Of a DNA stretch of 64,000 nucleotides, positions 24,954 to 33,937 are shown piece by piece. The DNA lies in assembly GCA_035452965.1 (NCBI GenBank), contig DAOTCE010000005.1, positions 250,914-314,913 of the forward strand, written 5' to 3'. The notes beneath the pieces are model-generated. The model made no database searches. It was not told the origin of the DNA and saw only the letters and a list, made by a program, of their open reading frames with translations. The DNA comes from Candidatus Paceibacterota bacterium (GTDB lineage: Bacteria; Verrucomicrobiota; Verrucomicrobiia; Limisphaerales; UBA8199). A program made the translations under genes and the position numbers. The first letter of the stretch is position 1; each line of letters starts with the position of its first letter.

Positions 24954-25838
24954 ATGAAAGAACTGTCGCTCATTGCTCCGTGCGAGATCAAAGCCGCGGA
25001 ACTTACTGACAATACCAAGAAGAACTGCGCCGTTTGCGCTTCCGATTCCGAAACCCAAGGTCCGCCGCGGGACCATACGCACAAGATGCCTGGCCATTGG
25101 TTGCTGGCCCAAATGGGCAAACGTGTGTTGCGGCCCGGCGGATTGGAATTGACCCGCGTTATGCTGGAACGGCTAAACATCCAACCGCGCGACGCAGTGG
25201 TGGAATTCGCCCCAGGTCTTGGCGTCACGGCGAAAATGACATTGACCCGGCAACCGGCCAGTTACATCGCCGTCGAACGCGACGAAGCCGCCGCGGCCGA
25301 GGTTCAAGCGTATCTCACCGGTCCACGCCAGCGTTGTCAGTCAGGCAGCGCGGAACAGACAGGATTACCAGACCATTCCGCTACGGTGGTCTATGGCGAA
25401 GCCATGCTGACGATGCAAGGGCCGGAGCAAAAGCGCCGGATTGTGGGCGAGGCCTTCCGATTGCTCAAGCCCGGCGGACGTTACGGCATCCATGAGTTAA
25501 GCCTTACGCCCGACGACCTGCCGCAAGCGGTGCAGGAAGACATCAGCCGCGAGATGTCGCGAAATATCCACGTCGGCGCGCGCCCGCTGTCGGCGCGTGA
25601 ATGGCGCGAGTTGCTCAGGGGCGCGGGCTTCAAGATTGAATCCGAGGCTACCGCGCCGATGCACCTGCTCGAACCGCGCCGGATGGTGCAGGATGAGGGG
25701 TGGTGGCGCGCGCTACGGTTCGTGTTTAACACCATGCGCGCGGCCGAGGCCCGCCGGCGCGTACTGTCCATGCGCCGGATGTTCCGCAAACACCGTCGGC
25801 ATCTGGCCGCCATCTGTTTCATCGTCCTCAAACCCTGA
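24954..25838 (+). CDS. Class I SAM-dependent methyltransferase
   Basis: A 294-residue protein. The SAM-binding motif I is VVEFAPGLGVTAKM, the post-I acidic residue is in YIAVERDE, and LLKPGGRYGIHELS is the usual motif III region, so the Rossmann methyltransferase domain fills about 75-200. The N-terminus has two cysteines in CAVCASDSE, and the C-terminal 60 residues are strongly basic (RRRVLSMRRMFRKHRR). The start ATG 24954 follows GAAGG. It diverges from an AraC regulator and has an FNR-like palindrome upstream, which suggests oxygen- or NO-linked control. The methyl acceptor is unknown. The next gene starts 28 bases downstream and seems unrelated. Confidence 0.82.
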   Translation: MKELSLIAPCEIKAAELTDNTKKNCAVCASDSETQGPPRDHTHKMPGHWLLAQMGKRVLRPGGLELTRVMLERLNIQPRDAVVEFAPGLGVTAKMTLTRQPASYIAVERDEAAAAEVQAYLTGPRQRCQSGSAEQTGLPDHSATVVYGEAMLTMQGPEQKRRIVGEAFRLLKPGGRYGIHELSLTPDDLPQAVQEDISREMSRNIHVGARPLSAREWRELLRGAGFKIESEATAPMHLLEPRRMVQDEGWWRALRFVFNTMRAAEARRRVLSMRRMFRKHRRHLAAICFIVLKP

Positions 25839-25866
25839 ACCAATGCATAGGAACCATTGGTCCATT

Positions 25867-26979
25867 ATGAGCATTAGACCTTTCGCCTCCATCCTCACGG
25901 GACTCTGGCTATCGACACTGCTTATGGCCTCGCCGGCGCGGGGGGCGTCACTCAGTTTCCAGCTCCTGACATGGAATGACGCCCAAGCGACTGCGGAACT
26001 GCCTTCCGCCGCGGGGCGAAAGCCGTCCGCCACGATGCCGACAGCGGGCGACTGGCTGGTGTTCACCGACGACGACGTGCTGCTGGCGGCGGGGAACAAC
26101 CCCGCCGGCGCGGTGAGCCACAATCTCGTGGATATCACCGGCTTGGGTGGCGTGGGCTACAATCTCGCGCCGTCGCTCTCGGGCGTGTTAACAATGCAGC
26201 TGGAGTCCATAGGAGGCTCGAATTGGTCGGCGAGCGTGACCGCGCTGGCCTACACGGGTCATGCCAATGTCATGCAGGCGATGAACCAGCTCTTGGTGAC
26301 GCCCGGCAGCCCGGCAACTGTCAACAGCATCTTTAACGTGGATGGAGTGGGCAACTCCGGCCAATGGACGGCTAGTGCCGCGAACAACTGGGCGATTCAG
26401 TACACGTTGGACTTCTATCTGGCAACCACCGCCGACGGCGATCCCAGTCCTGAGGACATTGACGCGACGTTCAATGACCGCACGCAGACCGGTTTCCTGA
26501 TTCCAGTGAGCCAGCTAACGACGAACGGTCTGGTTGGGGTTACCCTCGATGATCCGCTGGGATGGCATGCCGGAGACTTCGAGCAATACCTGCGGGAGCA
26601 AATTGCGCCGCGTTTGCCTGCCAATGCGACCTATTTGCTCGTCACGCAAATGGGTAAATCCCAACCCGGCTACGCGGAAGTCGGTCTGCCCATCACCACC
26701 AACACGCTGGTCGGCAACACTACCATTGCGTTCACTACGCAAACGTTCGCTTCCGCGCCGCCAGGGCTCTCGCTGCGGTTTACAAACGGACTGCCAGTTC
26801 TCCATTTTGGCGGGAGTGTGGGTCAGGGCTATGAGATCCTGCGCTGCGAGAACCTGGTGGACTGGCAGACCATCTCGTATCCGGCGCTGACCTCGCCCGA
26901 GGCCGGGGTGCTGGAATGGACCGATTCTAATCCCGCGACGGAACGGCAATTCTACCGTGTGCGGCTGTTGACTCCATGA
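25867..26979 (+). CDS. Secreted protein with C-terminal FYR module
   Basis: A 370-residue exported protein of unknown function. The signal peptide ends at SPARGA (start ATG 25867; ATG 25843 is also in frame, and neither has a good ribosome-binding site). The body is beta-rich and contains no catalytic motif I know. The C-terminal 70 residues (YEILRCENLVDWQTI ... RQFYRVRLL) match the module of the GH30-like, RCC1 and last proteins of the window. The stop overlaps the start of the pseudopilin gene (ATGA), so they are co-translated. This suggests the protein is a cargo or partner of a type II-like pseudopilin system, or simply belongs to one secreted-protein operon. Confidence 0.65.
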   Translation: MSIRPFASILTGLWLSTLLMASPARGASLSFQLLTWNDAQATAELPSAAGRKPSATMPTAGDWLVFTDDDVLLAAGNNPAGAVSHNLVDITGLGGVGYNLAPSLSGVLTMQLESIGGSNWSASVTALAYTGHANVMQAMNQLLVTPGSPATVNSIFNVDGVGNSGQWTASAANNWAIQYTLDFYLATTADGDPSPEDIDATFNDRTQTGFLIPVSQLTTNGLVGVTLDDPLGWHAGDFEQYLREQIAPRLPANATYLLVTQMGKSQPGYAEVGLPITTNTLVGNTTIAFTTQTFASAPPGLSLRFTNGLPVLHFGGSVGQGYEILRCENLVDWQTISYPALTSPEAGVLEWTDSNPATERQFYRVRLLTP

Positions 26980-27788
26980 ACATCCACACCCGCCAACGCG
27001 GTGGGTTCACGCTCGTTGAACTCCTCATCGTCATCGGCATCATCGCCATTCTGGCGGGGATGCTGCTGCCCGCGTTGGCGGGGGCCAAAGGCAAGGCCCG
27101 CCAGACTCAGTGTCGGAGCAACCTGCGGCAAGTCGTTGTTGCCATGTTCCTGTATGCGGACGATCATGCGGCGCGGATGCCCGTGGCCGCTCCACATGAA
27201 TTGGGCGGCCCGCAAGGTATCGTCCCGGCATCCGACCCGTGGCTGCCCGCGCGGATGTTCGGCGGATCGCTGCGAGCGGAAGATCGCCCGTTGAAAGAGT
27301 ATCTTGGCTCACGCGAAGTGTTTTGCTCCCCAGCCGACAAAGGCGAGCCGTTGTGGTGGTTTGACACGAAGGACTATCAGGCCAGCTCCTCCTGCTACGA
27401 ACTCTACGGCAGCAGTTACTTCTACGCGTCGGGGTACAATCGTATTGGCGGCGTTGTGGCGCCGATGGGCATCGCGAAGTTCGTCGGCGTGGAATTCTCA
27501 TTCGCTGAGTTTGCATCCCGCCCGCTGGGGTTGGGCAAGTCTTTGACCACGGATCATTACCGCCAGCCCTCGAAGAAGGTGGTTATTGGCAGCATCCCGA
27601 TTCATCGCACTATGAGCGGCGTGGTGGCCATCAGTCGTCGCGCCCAATGGTATAAACCCGACCCAGAGCGGCTGTGGGCCAACGCCGCGTATCTGGACGG
27701 CCACGCGGAATTCGTCAGGGTGTTCGCTTACGACACGCAGTACGGTGGCGTGATGACGCAGCCAAGTGAGGTCAACCCTTACTACTGA
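26976..27788 (+). CDS. Prepilin-type N-terminal methylation protein (pseudopilin-like)
   Basis: A 270-residue protein with a class III signal sequence: a basic start (NIHTRQRGG) and, after the cleavage Gly, FTLVELLIVIGIIAILAGML with the conserved Glu5. The pattern AKGKARQTQCRSNLRQ follows. This is the usual layout of the large verrucomicrobial/planctomycete pseudopilin-like proteins, and the C-terminal part contains YLDGHAEFVRVF, similar to their H-x9-D-G motif. It is translocated by Sec, cut by a prepilin peptidase and anchored in the membrane. Its start overlaps the stop of the secreted protein before it. These genomes carry many copies; its own function is unknown. Confidence 0.88.
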   Translation: MNIHTRQRGGFTLVELLIVIGIIAILAGMLLPALAGAKGKARQTQCRSNLRQVVVAMFLYADDHAARMPVAAPHELGGPQGIVPASDPWLPARMFGGSLRAEDRPLKEYLGSREVFCSPADKGEPLWWFDTKDYQASSSCYELYGSSYFYASGYNRIGGVVAPMGIAKFVGVEFSFAEFASRPLGLGKSLTTDHYRQPSKKVVIGSIPIHRTMSGVVAISRRAQWYKPDPERLWANAAYLDGHAEFVRVFAYDTQYGGVMTQPSEVNPYY

Positions 27789-27794
27789 TTCGCC

Positions 27795-28184
27795 ATGATG
27801 AAGAAGTGGGCCGCGACAATTGTCTTGCTGGCTGCCGCTGGCGTATGGGGTTGGCAGCTCTTGCCGGGAGGCGCGCCCTCGGAATCGGAACTGCGCCAGA
27901 CCGGTGGAATAACCGCCGAGGTAATGACCACGCGGGCCAGACCGCAAGGGGTGGAAGTTTCGTGCCGTGTGAGCAACGCGACGGCGCGCGTCGCCTCACA
28001 GGTCGTGTTGCGGGTGGCGTTGGTTGATGCTCAGGGACAGACGCTGGCAGTCAACCCGCTGGCGGGCGTGTCGGAGGTTGTCGCAAGCCACGCACGGGAG
28101 GCGCGCTTTATGGTTCGGTTCAGCGGACCAGGGACTGATGCCCGCGCCCAAGTCGAAGTCTCTCTGGTCCGTTGGCGCGAGTAG
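27795..28184 (+). CDS. Small secreted or membrane-anchored protein
   Basis: A 129-residue protein with a hydrophobic start (MMKKWAATIVLLAAAGVWGW) that acts as signal or anchor. The rest is a beta-sandwich-like stretch (VEVSCRVSNATARVASQVVL, VVASHAREARFMVRF). It looks like the FxLYD/Ig-like transport-and-stability domains, but I cannot confirm it. It begins 6 bases after the pseudopilin stop, so it belongs to the same three-gene operon. Function unknown. Confidence 0.65.
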   Translation: MMKKWAATIVLLAAAGVWGWQLLPGGAPSESELRQTGGITAEVMTTRARPQGVEVSCRVSNATARVASQVVLRVALVDAQGQTLAVNPLAGVSEVVASHAREARFMVRFSGPGTDARAQVEVSLVRWRE

Positions 28185-28401
28185 GTCGGCAGGTGGCTCA
28201 CGGACCGCGGTCATCGTGTTCAGACGTCCTTCCTCCTGGCACAAGAGCGTGATGATTACTCCGCAACGACCGTTGCCGACGCTCCTATACGGCCTTTCTC
28301 TGAGTGCCAACCAAATGCCCCGCGGGAGCAGCGAGGCATCCCAGTTCAAACTTTTCAATCCACCGGTCGTGACTTAGCTTGCGAGACAGGTCCTGCCGAA
28401 T

Positions 28402-29754
28402 ATGCCGAGTGTTTATATCAAGACCTACGGGTGCCAGATGAACGAGCGCGACAGCGAAGCCGTCGCGGCGCAGCTCCTGGCGAAGGGCTATTGCCTCGCT
28501 TCATTCGAAGCTGCCGCTGATATTATTTTGCTCAACACATGCAGCGTGCGGGACCAGGCGGAGCAAAAGGCGCTCCGTAAAATGGAGAATATTGCAGCCG
28601 AGGCCCGTCGCCGCCGGCCCAATGTGGTGCTGGGCTTCATGGGCTGTGTTGCCCAAAGCCGGGGACAGGAGCTGATTGACCGGCTGCCCGACGTGGACTT
28701 GGTGGTGGGCACGCAGAAGCTCCATCGGACCGGGGAGTACTTGGATGAGATTCTCTCGGGCCGGCGCGACAAGGTTGTTGAGATTGCGACAGAGCAGGGG
28801 AGTGAAAGCGCGATTCGGGAGCACCTGCTTGACGGTAACGCCAGGAAGTCGGTAGCGGCGTTTGTGAGCATCATGCAAGGCTGCAACCAGTATTGCACGT
28901 TCTGCATTGTGCCCTACACCCGCGGTGAGGAGCGCAGCCGCGCGATCCCCGACATCGCCGCAGAATGCCGCCAACTCGTCGCGCAGGGCGTCAAGGAAAT
29001 CACCCTCCTGGGCCAGATCGTTACCAGCTACGGCCGCGGTGATATCTCCGTGCGCGACGGCAAATCCCCCTTCGTGCAGCTCCTCGAAGCCGTTAACGAC
29101 ATTGACGGCCTCGAACGCATCCGCTTCACCTCGCCCCACCCCAAGGGCTACGGTGACGACCTCGTTGACGCTTACGGCCGCCTGCCCAAGCTCGCCGAAA
29201 GTGCCCACATCCCCGTCCAAAGCGGCAGCGACCGCGTCCTCAAGCTCATGCATCGCGGTTACACCCGCCAGCGATTCCTGGCCATTATTGACAAGCTTCG
29301 TCGAGTGCAGCCCGGCATCGGCCTGAGCACCGACTTCATCGCCGGTTTCCCCGGCGAGACCGAGGAGGACTTTGCCCAAACGCTTTCCCTTGTGCGCGAA
29401 GTCGGTTTCGACCAGGCCTTCGTCTTCAAGTATTCGGCGCGCCGCGATACACCCGCTGCCAACATGCCCGGGCAGGTGAGCCAGGCGGTCAGGGAAGAGC
29501 GGAATCAACGGCTGCTGGAGGTGGTGAACGAGCTGGGCGCGCGGCAGCATCAGGGATTCGTCGGCAGGCGGGTGCAGATTCTGGCAGAGGGCCCAAGCAA
29601 GAAGAATCCCGCGCGGATGACCGGGCGGACCCGCTGCAACAAGATTGTGATATTCAACGGCTCACCGCGCCATCTCGGGCAGCTTGTGGACGTAAACGTC
29701 GCTCGCGCCGGCACGTTCACGCTATACGGGGAAGTCAACGAGGGCCGATGTTGA
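28402..29754 (+). CDS. miaB: tRNA-2-methylthio-N6-dimethylallyladenosine synthase
   Basis: A 450-residue radical SAM methylthiotransferase. The N-terminal UPF0004 domain has its three cluster cysteines in TYGCQMNERDSE, LNTCSVRDQAEQKA and MGCVAQ. The radical SAM cluster motif is GCNQYCTFCIVPYTRGEERS. FTSPHPKGY and a TRAM-like C-terminal domain (VQILAEGPS) follow. It adds the 2-methylthio group to i6A37 in tRNAs that read UNN codons. The start ATG 28402 is directly at the family start. It is preceded by a 217-base gap without a visible gene and followed by an unrelated membrane protein. Confidence 0.95.
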   Translation: MPSVYIKTYGCQMNERDSEAVAAQLLAKGYCLASFEAAADIILLNTCSVRDQAEQKALRKMENIAAEARRRRPNVVLGFMGCVAQSRGQELIDRLPDVDLVVGTQKLHRTGEYLDEILSGRRDKVVEIATEQGSESAIREHLLDGNARKSVAAFVSIMQGCNQYCTFCIVPYTRGEERSRAIPDIAAECRQLVAQGVKEITLLGQIVTSYGRGDISVRDGKSPFVQLLEAVNDIDGLERIRFTSPHPKGYGDDLVDAYGRLPKLAESAHIPVQSGSDRVLKLMHRGYTRQRFLAIIDKLRRVQPGIGLSTDFIAGFPGETEEDFAQTLSLVREVGFDQAFVFKYSARRDTPAANMPGQVSQAVREERNQRLLEVVNELGARQHQGFVGRRVQILAEGPSKKNPARMTGRTRCNKIVIFNGSPRHLGQLVDVNVARAGTFTLYGEVNEGRC

Positions 29755-30009
29755 TGCTGTCGGGTTGTTCATCCACAAATGCAATCAGACCCAAAGAAAC
29801 CGGCTTGGTGCTATCCGACAGCTTCATGGAGGCGCGCCAGGGATTGGGCAGCCGGTAGTGCCAGATGGAGGCGCTTCCTGGACTAACTCTGCTTGGCTTT
29901 ACGGCGCGATAGGCATTACCCTCGATGAAGCTTCGCAATCAGCGGGCGCCAAACATCCCGGCTTGCGTCGCTCGCGGCTATCTCCCATCCTCCAGCTGCA
30001 TTTGCTAAG

Positions 30010-30573
30010 ATGACCTTGAAGCTTTCAACCCTGAGCATTCTACTCGGACTGGGCATGGGATTGCCGCAGATCTACGGCATCGTCAAGCCGGCGGCTTTTG
30101 CCGGGGCGGTCCGCAAGTTTCCCCGTTCCCTGCCTTGGGGTATTGCGCTCATGGCGCTCGGCACGGTCTGGTTCCTTTGGAACTTGAGCCAGGAGTCCAT
30201 CGCGGATTTCGCCAGCTACAAGGAATGGCTGTTCGCAGGATTTGCCGGCGTGGGGCTGGGCACATGCATTTTCGTGCAGGATTTTCTGGCCGTGCGAGGC
30301 CTGGCGGTAGTGCTGCTGCTGCTGGCCAAGCTGATGGTGGATACCGGCCGTCCCGCGCTGGCGCAGACGCACTGGGTGCTGGTAATCCAGACCTGGGCGT
30401 ATGTGCTGGTATTCGCCGGCATCTGGTTCACCATCTCGCCTTGGCGATTGCGCAATCTCCTGGCTTGGGGCACCGCGAATGAGACGCGTATCAAGGTTGG
30501 TTGCGGGCTGCGCCTGGCGTTTGGCTTGTTCGTAGCGGCGTTGGGGTTGACCGCATTCAGGTCGGTTACATAG
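30010..30573 (+). CDS. Integral membrane protein, unknown function
   Basis: A 187-residue hydrophobic protein with about six membrane segments, starting LSTLSILLGLGMGLPQIYG. I do not recognise a family. Polar residues between the segments include the KFPRSLPWG and FASYKEWLF loops. The start is ATG 30010. It precedes a GT9 glycosyltransferase by 31 bases on the same strand, so it may be an accessory protein of an envelope glycan pathway, but this is only positional. The 255 bases before it show no gene. Confidence 0.65.
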   Translation: MTLKLSTLSILLGLGMGLPQIYGIVKPAAFAGAVRKFPRSLPWGIALMALGTVWFLWNLSQESIADFASYKEWLFAGFAGVGLGTCIFVQDFLAVRGLAVVLLLLAKLMVDTGRPALAQTHWVLVIQTWAYVLVFAGIWFTISPWRLRNLLAWGTANETRIKVGCGLRLAFGLFVAALGLTAFRSVT

Positions 30574-30604
30574 GCTCGGGCGCGGGCTTCCGCGCATCGC
30601 TCTG

Positions 30605-31546
30605 GTGAACTCTCCCCAAGGCAAGATTCTGGTCATTCGTGGCGGGGCAATCGGCGACTTCATCCTCACGCTGCCGGCCATCGCCGCCTTGCGCCGGCAA
30701 TTTCCTGAGGCTCACCTCGAGGTTCTCGGCTACCCACATATTGCCCAACTGGCGCTCGCCGGGGGCCTGGTCAACCGGGTTCAGTCCATCGAGGCTCGAT
30801 CCCTGGCCGGGTTCTTCGCTCGCGGTGGCGAACTGTCGCCGGACCTCGCGGATTACTTCTCGGAGTTCGATCTGGTGGTGTCCTACCTGTACGACCCGGA
30901 CGGGATCTTCAGGACCAACGTTGGGCTTTGCACCGGCGCACAGTTTATCCAAGGACCCCACCGCGCCGATGAGCGAACCCGGCTGCATGCTTCGAAGGTG
31001 TATCTCCAGCCTCTCGAGCGATTGGCGATATTTGATTCCGACCCAATCCCACGGCTGCTCCTGTCTTCCCGGTTGCCGGTGTCCGACCCTGGCCCCACAA
31101 GGCGTGAGGCTCTGGCCCTTCATCCTGGCAGCGGGAGCGAGCGTAAGAACTGGCCGGAGGCGCGCTGGGCCGGGTTGCTGCGGTACTTGGCTAACACGAC
31201 GGACTTTGATTTGCTTCTGGTTGGCGGAGAGGCAGAGGGGGAGCGGCTTCAGCGCCTGGCCGCCGCGCTGCCACCCGCGCGCACACGGTTGGCGCAAAGC
31301 CTGCCGCTCGCGGAGCTGGCCCGCTGCCTGGCTGGTTGCCGAGCTTTTGTGGGCCACGATTCGGGGATCTCGCATCTGGCCGCTGCCGTTGGGTTGGCGG
31401 GCTTGGTCCTATGGGGAGACACCATTGAGGAAGTATGGCGGCCGCCGAGTGAGAAAGTGAAAGTGCTTCGGCATCCAGCAGGATTGGCACAACTTCCGGT
31501 GGATGAAGCCCTGGGTGAACTGCGAAGCGTGCTGGCCGGAAGCTGA
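30605..31546 (+). CDS. Glycosyltransferase family 9 (heptosyltransferase-like)
   Basis: A 313-residue protein of the ADP-heptose:LPS heptosyltransferase superfamily. Visible features are ILVIRGGAIGDFILTLPAI at the start, the middle motif LHPGSGSERKNWP, and the nucleotide-binding C-terminal site GHDSGISHLAAAVGLAGLVLWG. Family members add heptose or other sugars to lipid A core or a polysaccharide at the cytoplasmic face of the membrane. The start is GTG 30605. Its donor and acceptor are not determinable from sequence. It follows the membrane protein closely. Confidence 0.9.
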   Translation: MNSPQGKILVIRGGAIGDFILTLPAIAALRRQFPEAHLEVLGYPHIAQLALAGGLVNRVQSIEARSLAGFFARGGELSPDLADYFSEFDLVVSYLYDPDGIFRTNVGLCTGAQFIQGPHRADERTRLHASKVYLQPLERLAIFDSDPIPRLLLSSRLPVSDPGPTRREALALHPGSGSERKNWPEARWAGLLRYLANTTDFDLLLVGGEAEGERLQRLAAALPPARTRLAQSLPLAELARCLAGCRAFVGHDSGISHLAAAVGLAGLVLWGDTIEEVWRPPSEKVKVLRHPAGLAQLPVDEALGELRSVLAGS

Positions 31547-31741
31547 GGGTCGCCTCCCGGGCAGGAGAACAGCCTGTCGCCGGCCCCAGGTAGGCCAGAC
31601 TGGTGATGTTCGAATGCCGGTGGACAAATGGCCCACTGCTGTCATAGGCTTGCCCAGGCCTGAGACGTCGGCTGGGACTCCTGGGGTGAGTGACGTGGTT
31701 TTTGACGGCTCGGCGTGGCGGTCGGTAACGGTCGGCAACAG

Positions 31742-32842
31742 ATGAAACGAATCCTGGTCATAGATGACGATGAAAGCCTGCGCGACATGGTGCGCGCGGC
31801 GCTGGATCAGAAAGGCTTTGAGGTGCTCGAAGCCGACAGCGGCGTGGCCGGTATCGAGAAGGCACGCAAGGAATTGCCCGATCTCATTCTGTGCGACGTG
31901 CAGATGCAACACATGGACGGCTATCTCACGCTGTCGGTGCTGCGCAACGAGCCCACCACCGCTGCAATTCCGGTCATTCTCATGACTGGCCAGCCGGACC
32001 ATTCCGGCATGCGACACAGCATGGAGTTAGGCGCGGATGATTACCTGCCCAAACCGTTCACGCTGGACAGTCTTTACGCAGCGGTGAACACGCGTCTCAA
32101 GAAGGCCCAGGTGCTGCGCCAGGAAGCGGAGAAGCAACTGGCCGATTTGCGCGATAATATCAGCCTGATGCTGCCGCACGAGCTGCGCACTCCCCTCAAT
32201 GGCATCCTTGCTTATGGGGAGTTGCTTGCCGTCGAGGCCGGCAGATTGCCGGCGAGCGAAGTCGCCGAGATGGGACAGGTCATCCATGATTCCGGCAAAC
32301 GGCTGGAGCGGCTGGTGGAGAACTTCCTGATCTATGCCCAGATTGAATTGCTGGGCGCCGACGCGCAAAAGGTCACGGCCCTCCGTCAGAAGGAGACGCG
32401 CTCACCCGCCAAGCTGGTTGAGGAGCATGCCCGGGACCAGGCGTACGCGGCCAGCCGGTCAGATGACCTGGTTCTGGACCTGGCTGACGTGCCGGTGCCG
32501 ATCTCCGCGGACTACCTGGCCAAGATTGTGGATGAGCTGGTTCAAAATGCGTTCAAGTTCTCCGAACGCGGCCGACAGGTAACCGTGACGCTCTCCGAGT
32601 CGTCCAATAGCGTAGTCCTCTCGGTTAGCGATCGCGGGCGCGGTTTCTCAACTGAACACATCACCAAGGTGGGCGCGTTCATGCAGTTCGACCGGAAAGT
32701 CCTGGAGCAACAGGGGCTGGGCCTGGGCCTGGTTATTGCCAAGCGCCTGAGCGAGCTGCACGGGGGCGCGCTGTCAATCCAAAGCGAGCGGGGCGCCACG
32801 ACCACTGTGACGGTGAGATTGCCGAAGGCGCCCGCGAGTTAA
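31742..32842 (+). CDS. REC-domain histidine kinase
   Basis: A 366-residue two-component protein with an N-terminal receiver and a C-terminal kinase. The receiver (about 1-120) has its acidic start IDDDES, phospho-acceptor Asp52 (CDVQMQHMDGY) and the Lys of LPKPF. The dimerisation/phosphotransfer helix carries His146 in LPHELRTPLNG. The ATP-binding domain follows, with DELVQNAFKFSE (N box), SDRGRGFS (G1) and GLGLGLVIAKRL (G2). There is no membrane segment, so it is a soluble hybrid kinase. ATG 31742 is used; an upstream in-frame start adds nine non-family residues. No cognate output regulator is adjacent. The 195 bases before it hold no gene. Confidence 0.92.
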   Translation: MKRILVIDDDESLRDMVRAALDQKGFEVLEADSGVAGIEKARKELPDLILCDVQMQHMDGYLTLSVLRNEPTTAAIPVILMTGQPDHSGMRHSMELGADDYLPKPFTLDSLYAAVNTRLKKAQVLRQEAEKQLADLRDNISLMLPHELRTPLNGILAYGELLAVEAGRLPASEVAEMGQVIHDSGKRLERLVENFLIYAQIELLGADAQKVTALRQKETRSPAKLVEEHARDQAYAASRSDDLVLDLADVPVPISADYLAKIVDELVQNAFKFSERGRQVTVTLSESSNSVVLSVSDRGRGFSTEHITKVGAFMQFDRKVLEQQGLGLGLVIAKRLSELHGGALSIQSERGATTTVTVRLPKAPAS

Positions 32843-32864
32843 AGTGGGCGTGCCAAGCGGGAAC

Positions 32865-33722
32865 CTACTGCGGCCAGGCGCTTAGTTTTCGCCCGGCCAA
32901 TTCACGCAGGATAAGGCGGGGCAGCCAGTGCAACAGCAGGAAAATCAGAACAACTCCGACGATGGGGGCGAAATCAAACCGGGCAACGCGGAGCGGCAGT
33001 CCGCGAAGCGGCGCGAGGAGATTGCGGGCCGTGGCGCCAACAAAATCCCACAGGGCATTGGCTCCCACATAGACGTAGCTGGAAATCAGGTGGAGAAAAA
33101 GGACGACGGGAAGGAAGAACTGGAGGCTCAAGTATAGCGCTGTTCCAACGAGGGCGCTTTGTTCGACCAGATGGGCAAAGCTGCGTACCCGGCCGGTGAT
33201 TTCCAATTGCACCAGCAGTGGATACAGGGCCAACCAAAGGCCGGCCACCAGTGCCAGGGGCAGGAGAACCTGCGCTAGCCACGGCCAGCGCGCCACCGGT
33301 CCGATGTGGAGACGGAGCAACTTTAGCACGGGATTTGGCTGAGTGTTCCGGCGGCTTATGATGACCAGGACCAGCACCCAGAAATAGCAGATGATCAGGA
33401 CGCGGGCGAAACTCAGCACCGAGAAGAGCAAGGCCGGGAGGAATAGATTGCCGCGAAAGGCCAGCACGACGAAAAAGAGGTTTAATTTGGGGGTCCAATC
33501 GGCCTCGGGGCCGACCTGCTGATAGAGTACTCCGCGCAGCACGAGCAGCATTGCCAGGCCGGCGAGGAGCTGCCATCCCTGCAATCGGCGCGGTCCGGCC
33601 CGCCGCAAGGTGCCAATCAGCGTTGCCGGGGTAGTCTCGATCAGCGGATCGAAACGGATGGAACGCCAACTCAACCAAAGCAGCACTCCAACGAAGTTCA
33701 ATATGAGGTCAATCAGGCCCAT
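32865..33722 (-). CDS. Integral membrane protein with YggT-like C-terminus
   Basis: A 285-residue protein with about six membrane segments. The C-terminal part (LLAPLRGLPLRVARFDFAPI then VGVVLIFLLLHWL) resembles the YggT family of envelope proteins involved in osmotic tolerance or cell-division support in other bacteria; the N-terminal half is unassigned. The start is ATG 33722 (MGLIDLILNF); a longer 358-residue frame exists, but its first 73 residues are low complexity and not membrane-like. It converges with the hybrid kinase, 22 bases apart. It lies downstream of sucD on the same strand, 215 bases away. Function unknown. Confidence 0.7.
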   Translation of the reverse strand: MGLIDLILNFVGVLLWLSWRSIRFDPLIETTPATLIGTLRRAGPRRLQGWQLLAGLAMLLVLRGVLYQQVGPEADWTPKLNLFFVVLAFRGNLFLPALLFSVLSFARVLIICYFWVLVLVIISRRNTQPNPVLKLLRLHIGPVARWPWLAQVLLPLALVAGLWLALYPLLVQLEITGRVRSFAHLVEQSALVGTALYLSLQFFLPVVLFLHLISSYVYVGANALWDFVGATARNLLAPLRGLPLRVARFDFAPIVGVVLIFLLLHWLPRLILRELAGRKLSAWPQ

Positions 33723-33937
33723 GTGAACGTATTGCGCGTTGTGTGTTCCGAGGACTAAACCTTGGGCATTTTTGTGCTGGAACGCAATACCGAACACGTG
33801 CCAGGGCCGCGTGTGGTCAGCATTACCAGATCTGCCCGCGAGGGGCGGTTGGGCGCGCAGGATGCCGCGCGCGGTCGCAAGCGTTCGGTCGCTGGTACCT
33901 ACAAGATGTGTCCGCCGCGTCCCGCCCCCTGCGGCGA

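Noticed and set aside
28501..29550. Minus-strand open frame opposite miaB
   Set aside because: Shadow of a highly conserved gene.
29755..30009. Possible degraded copy of repeat family 1 (TTGGCTTTACGG near 29898)
   Set aside because: Only about a dozen bases match and no hairpin is present, so it is not distinguishable from chance.
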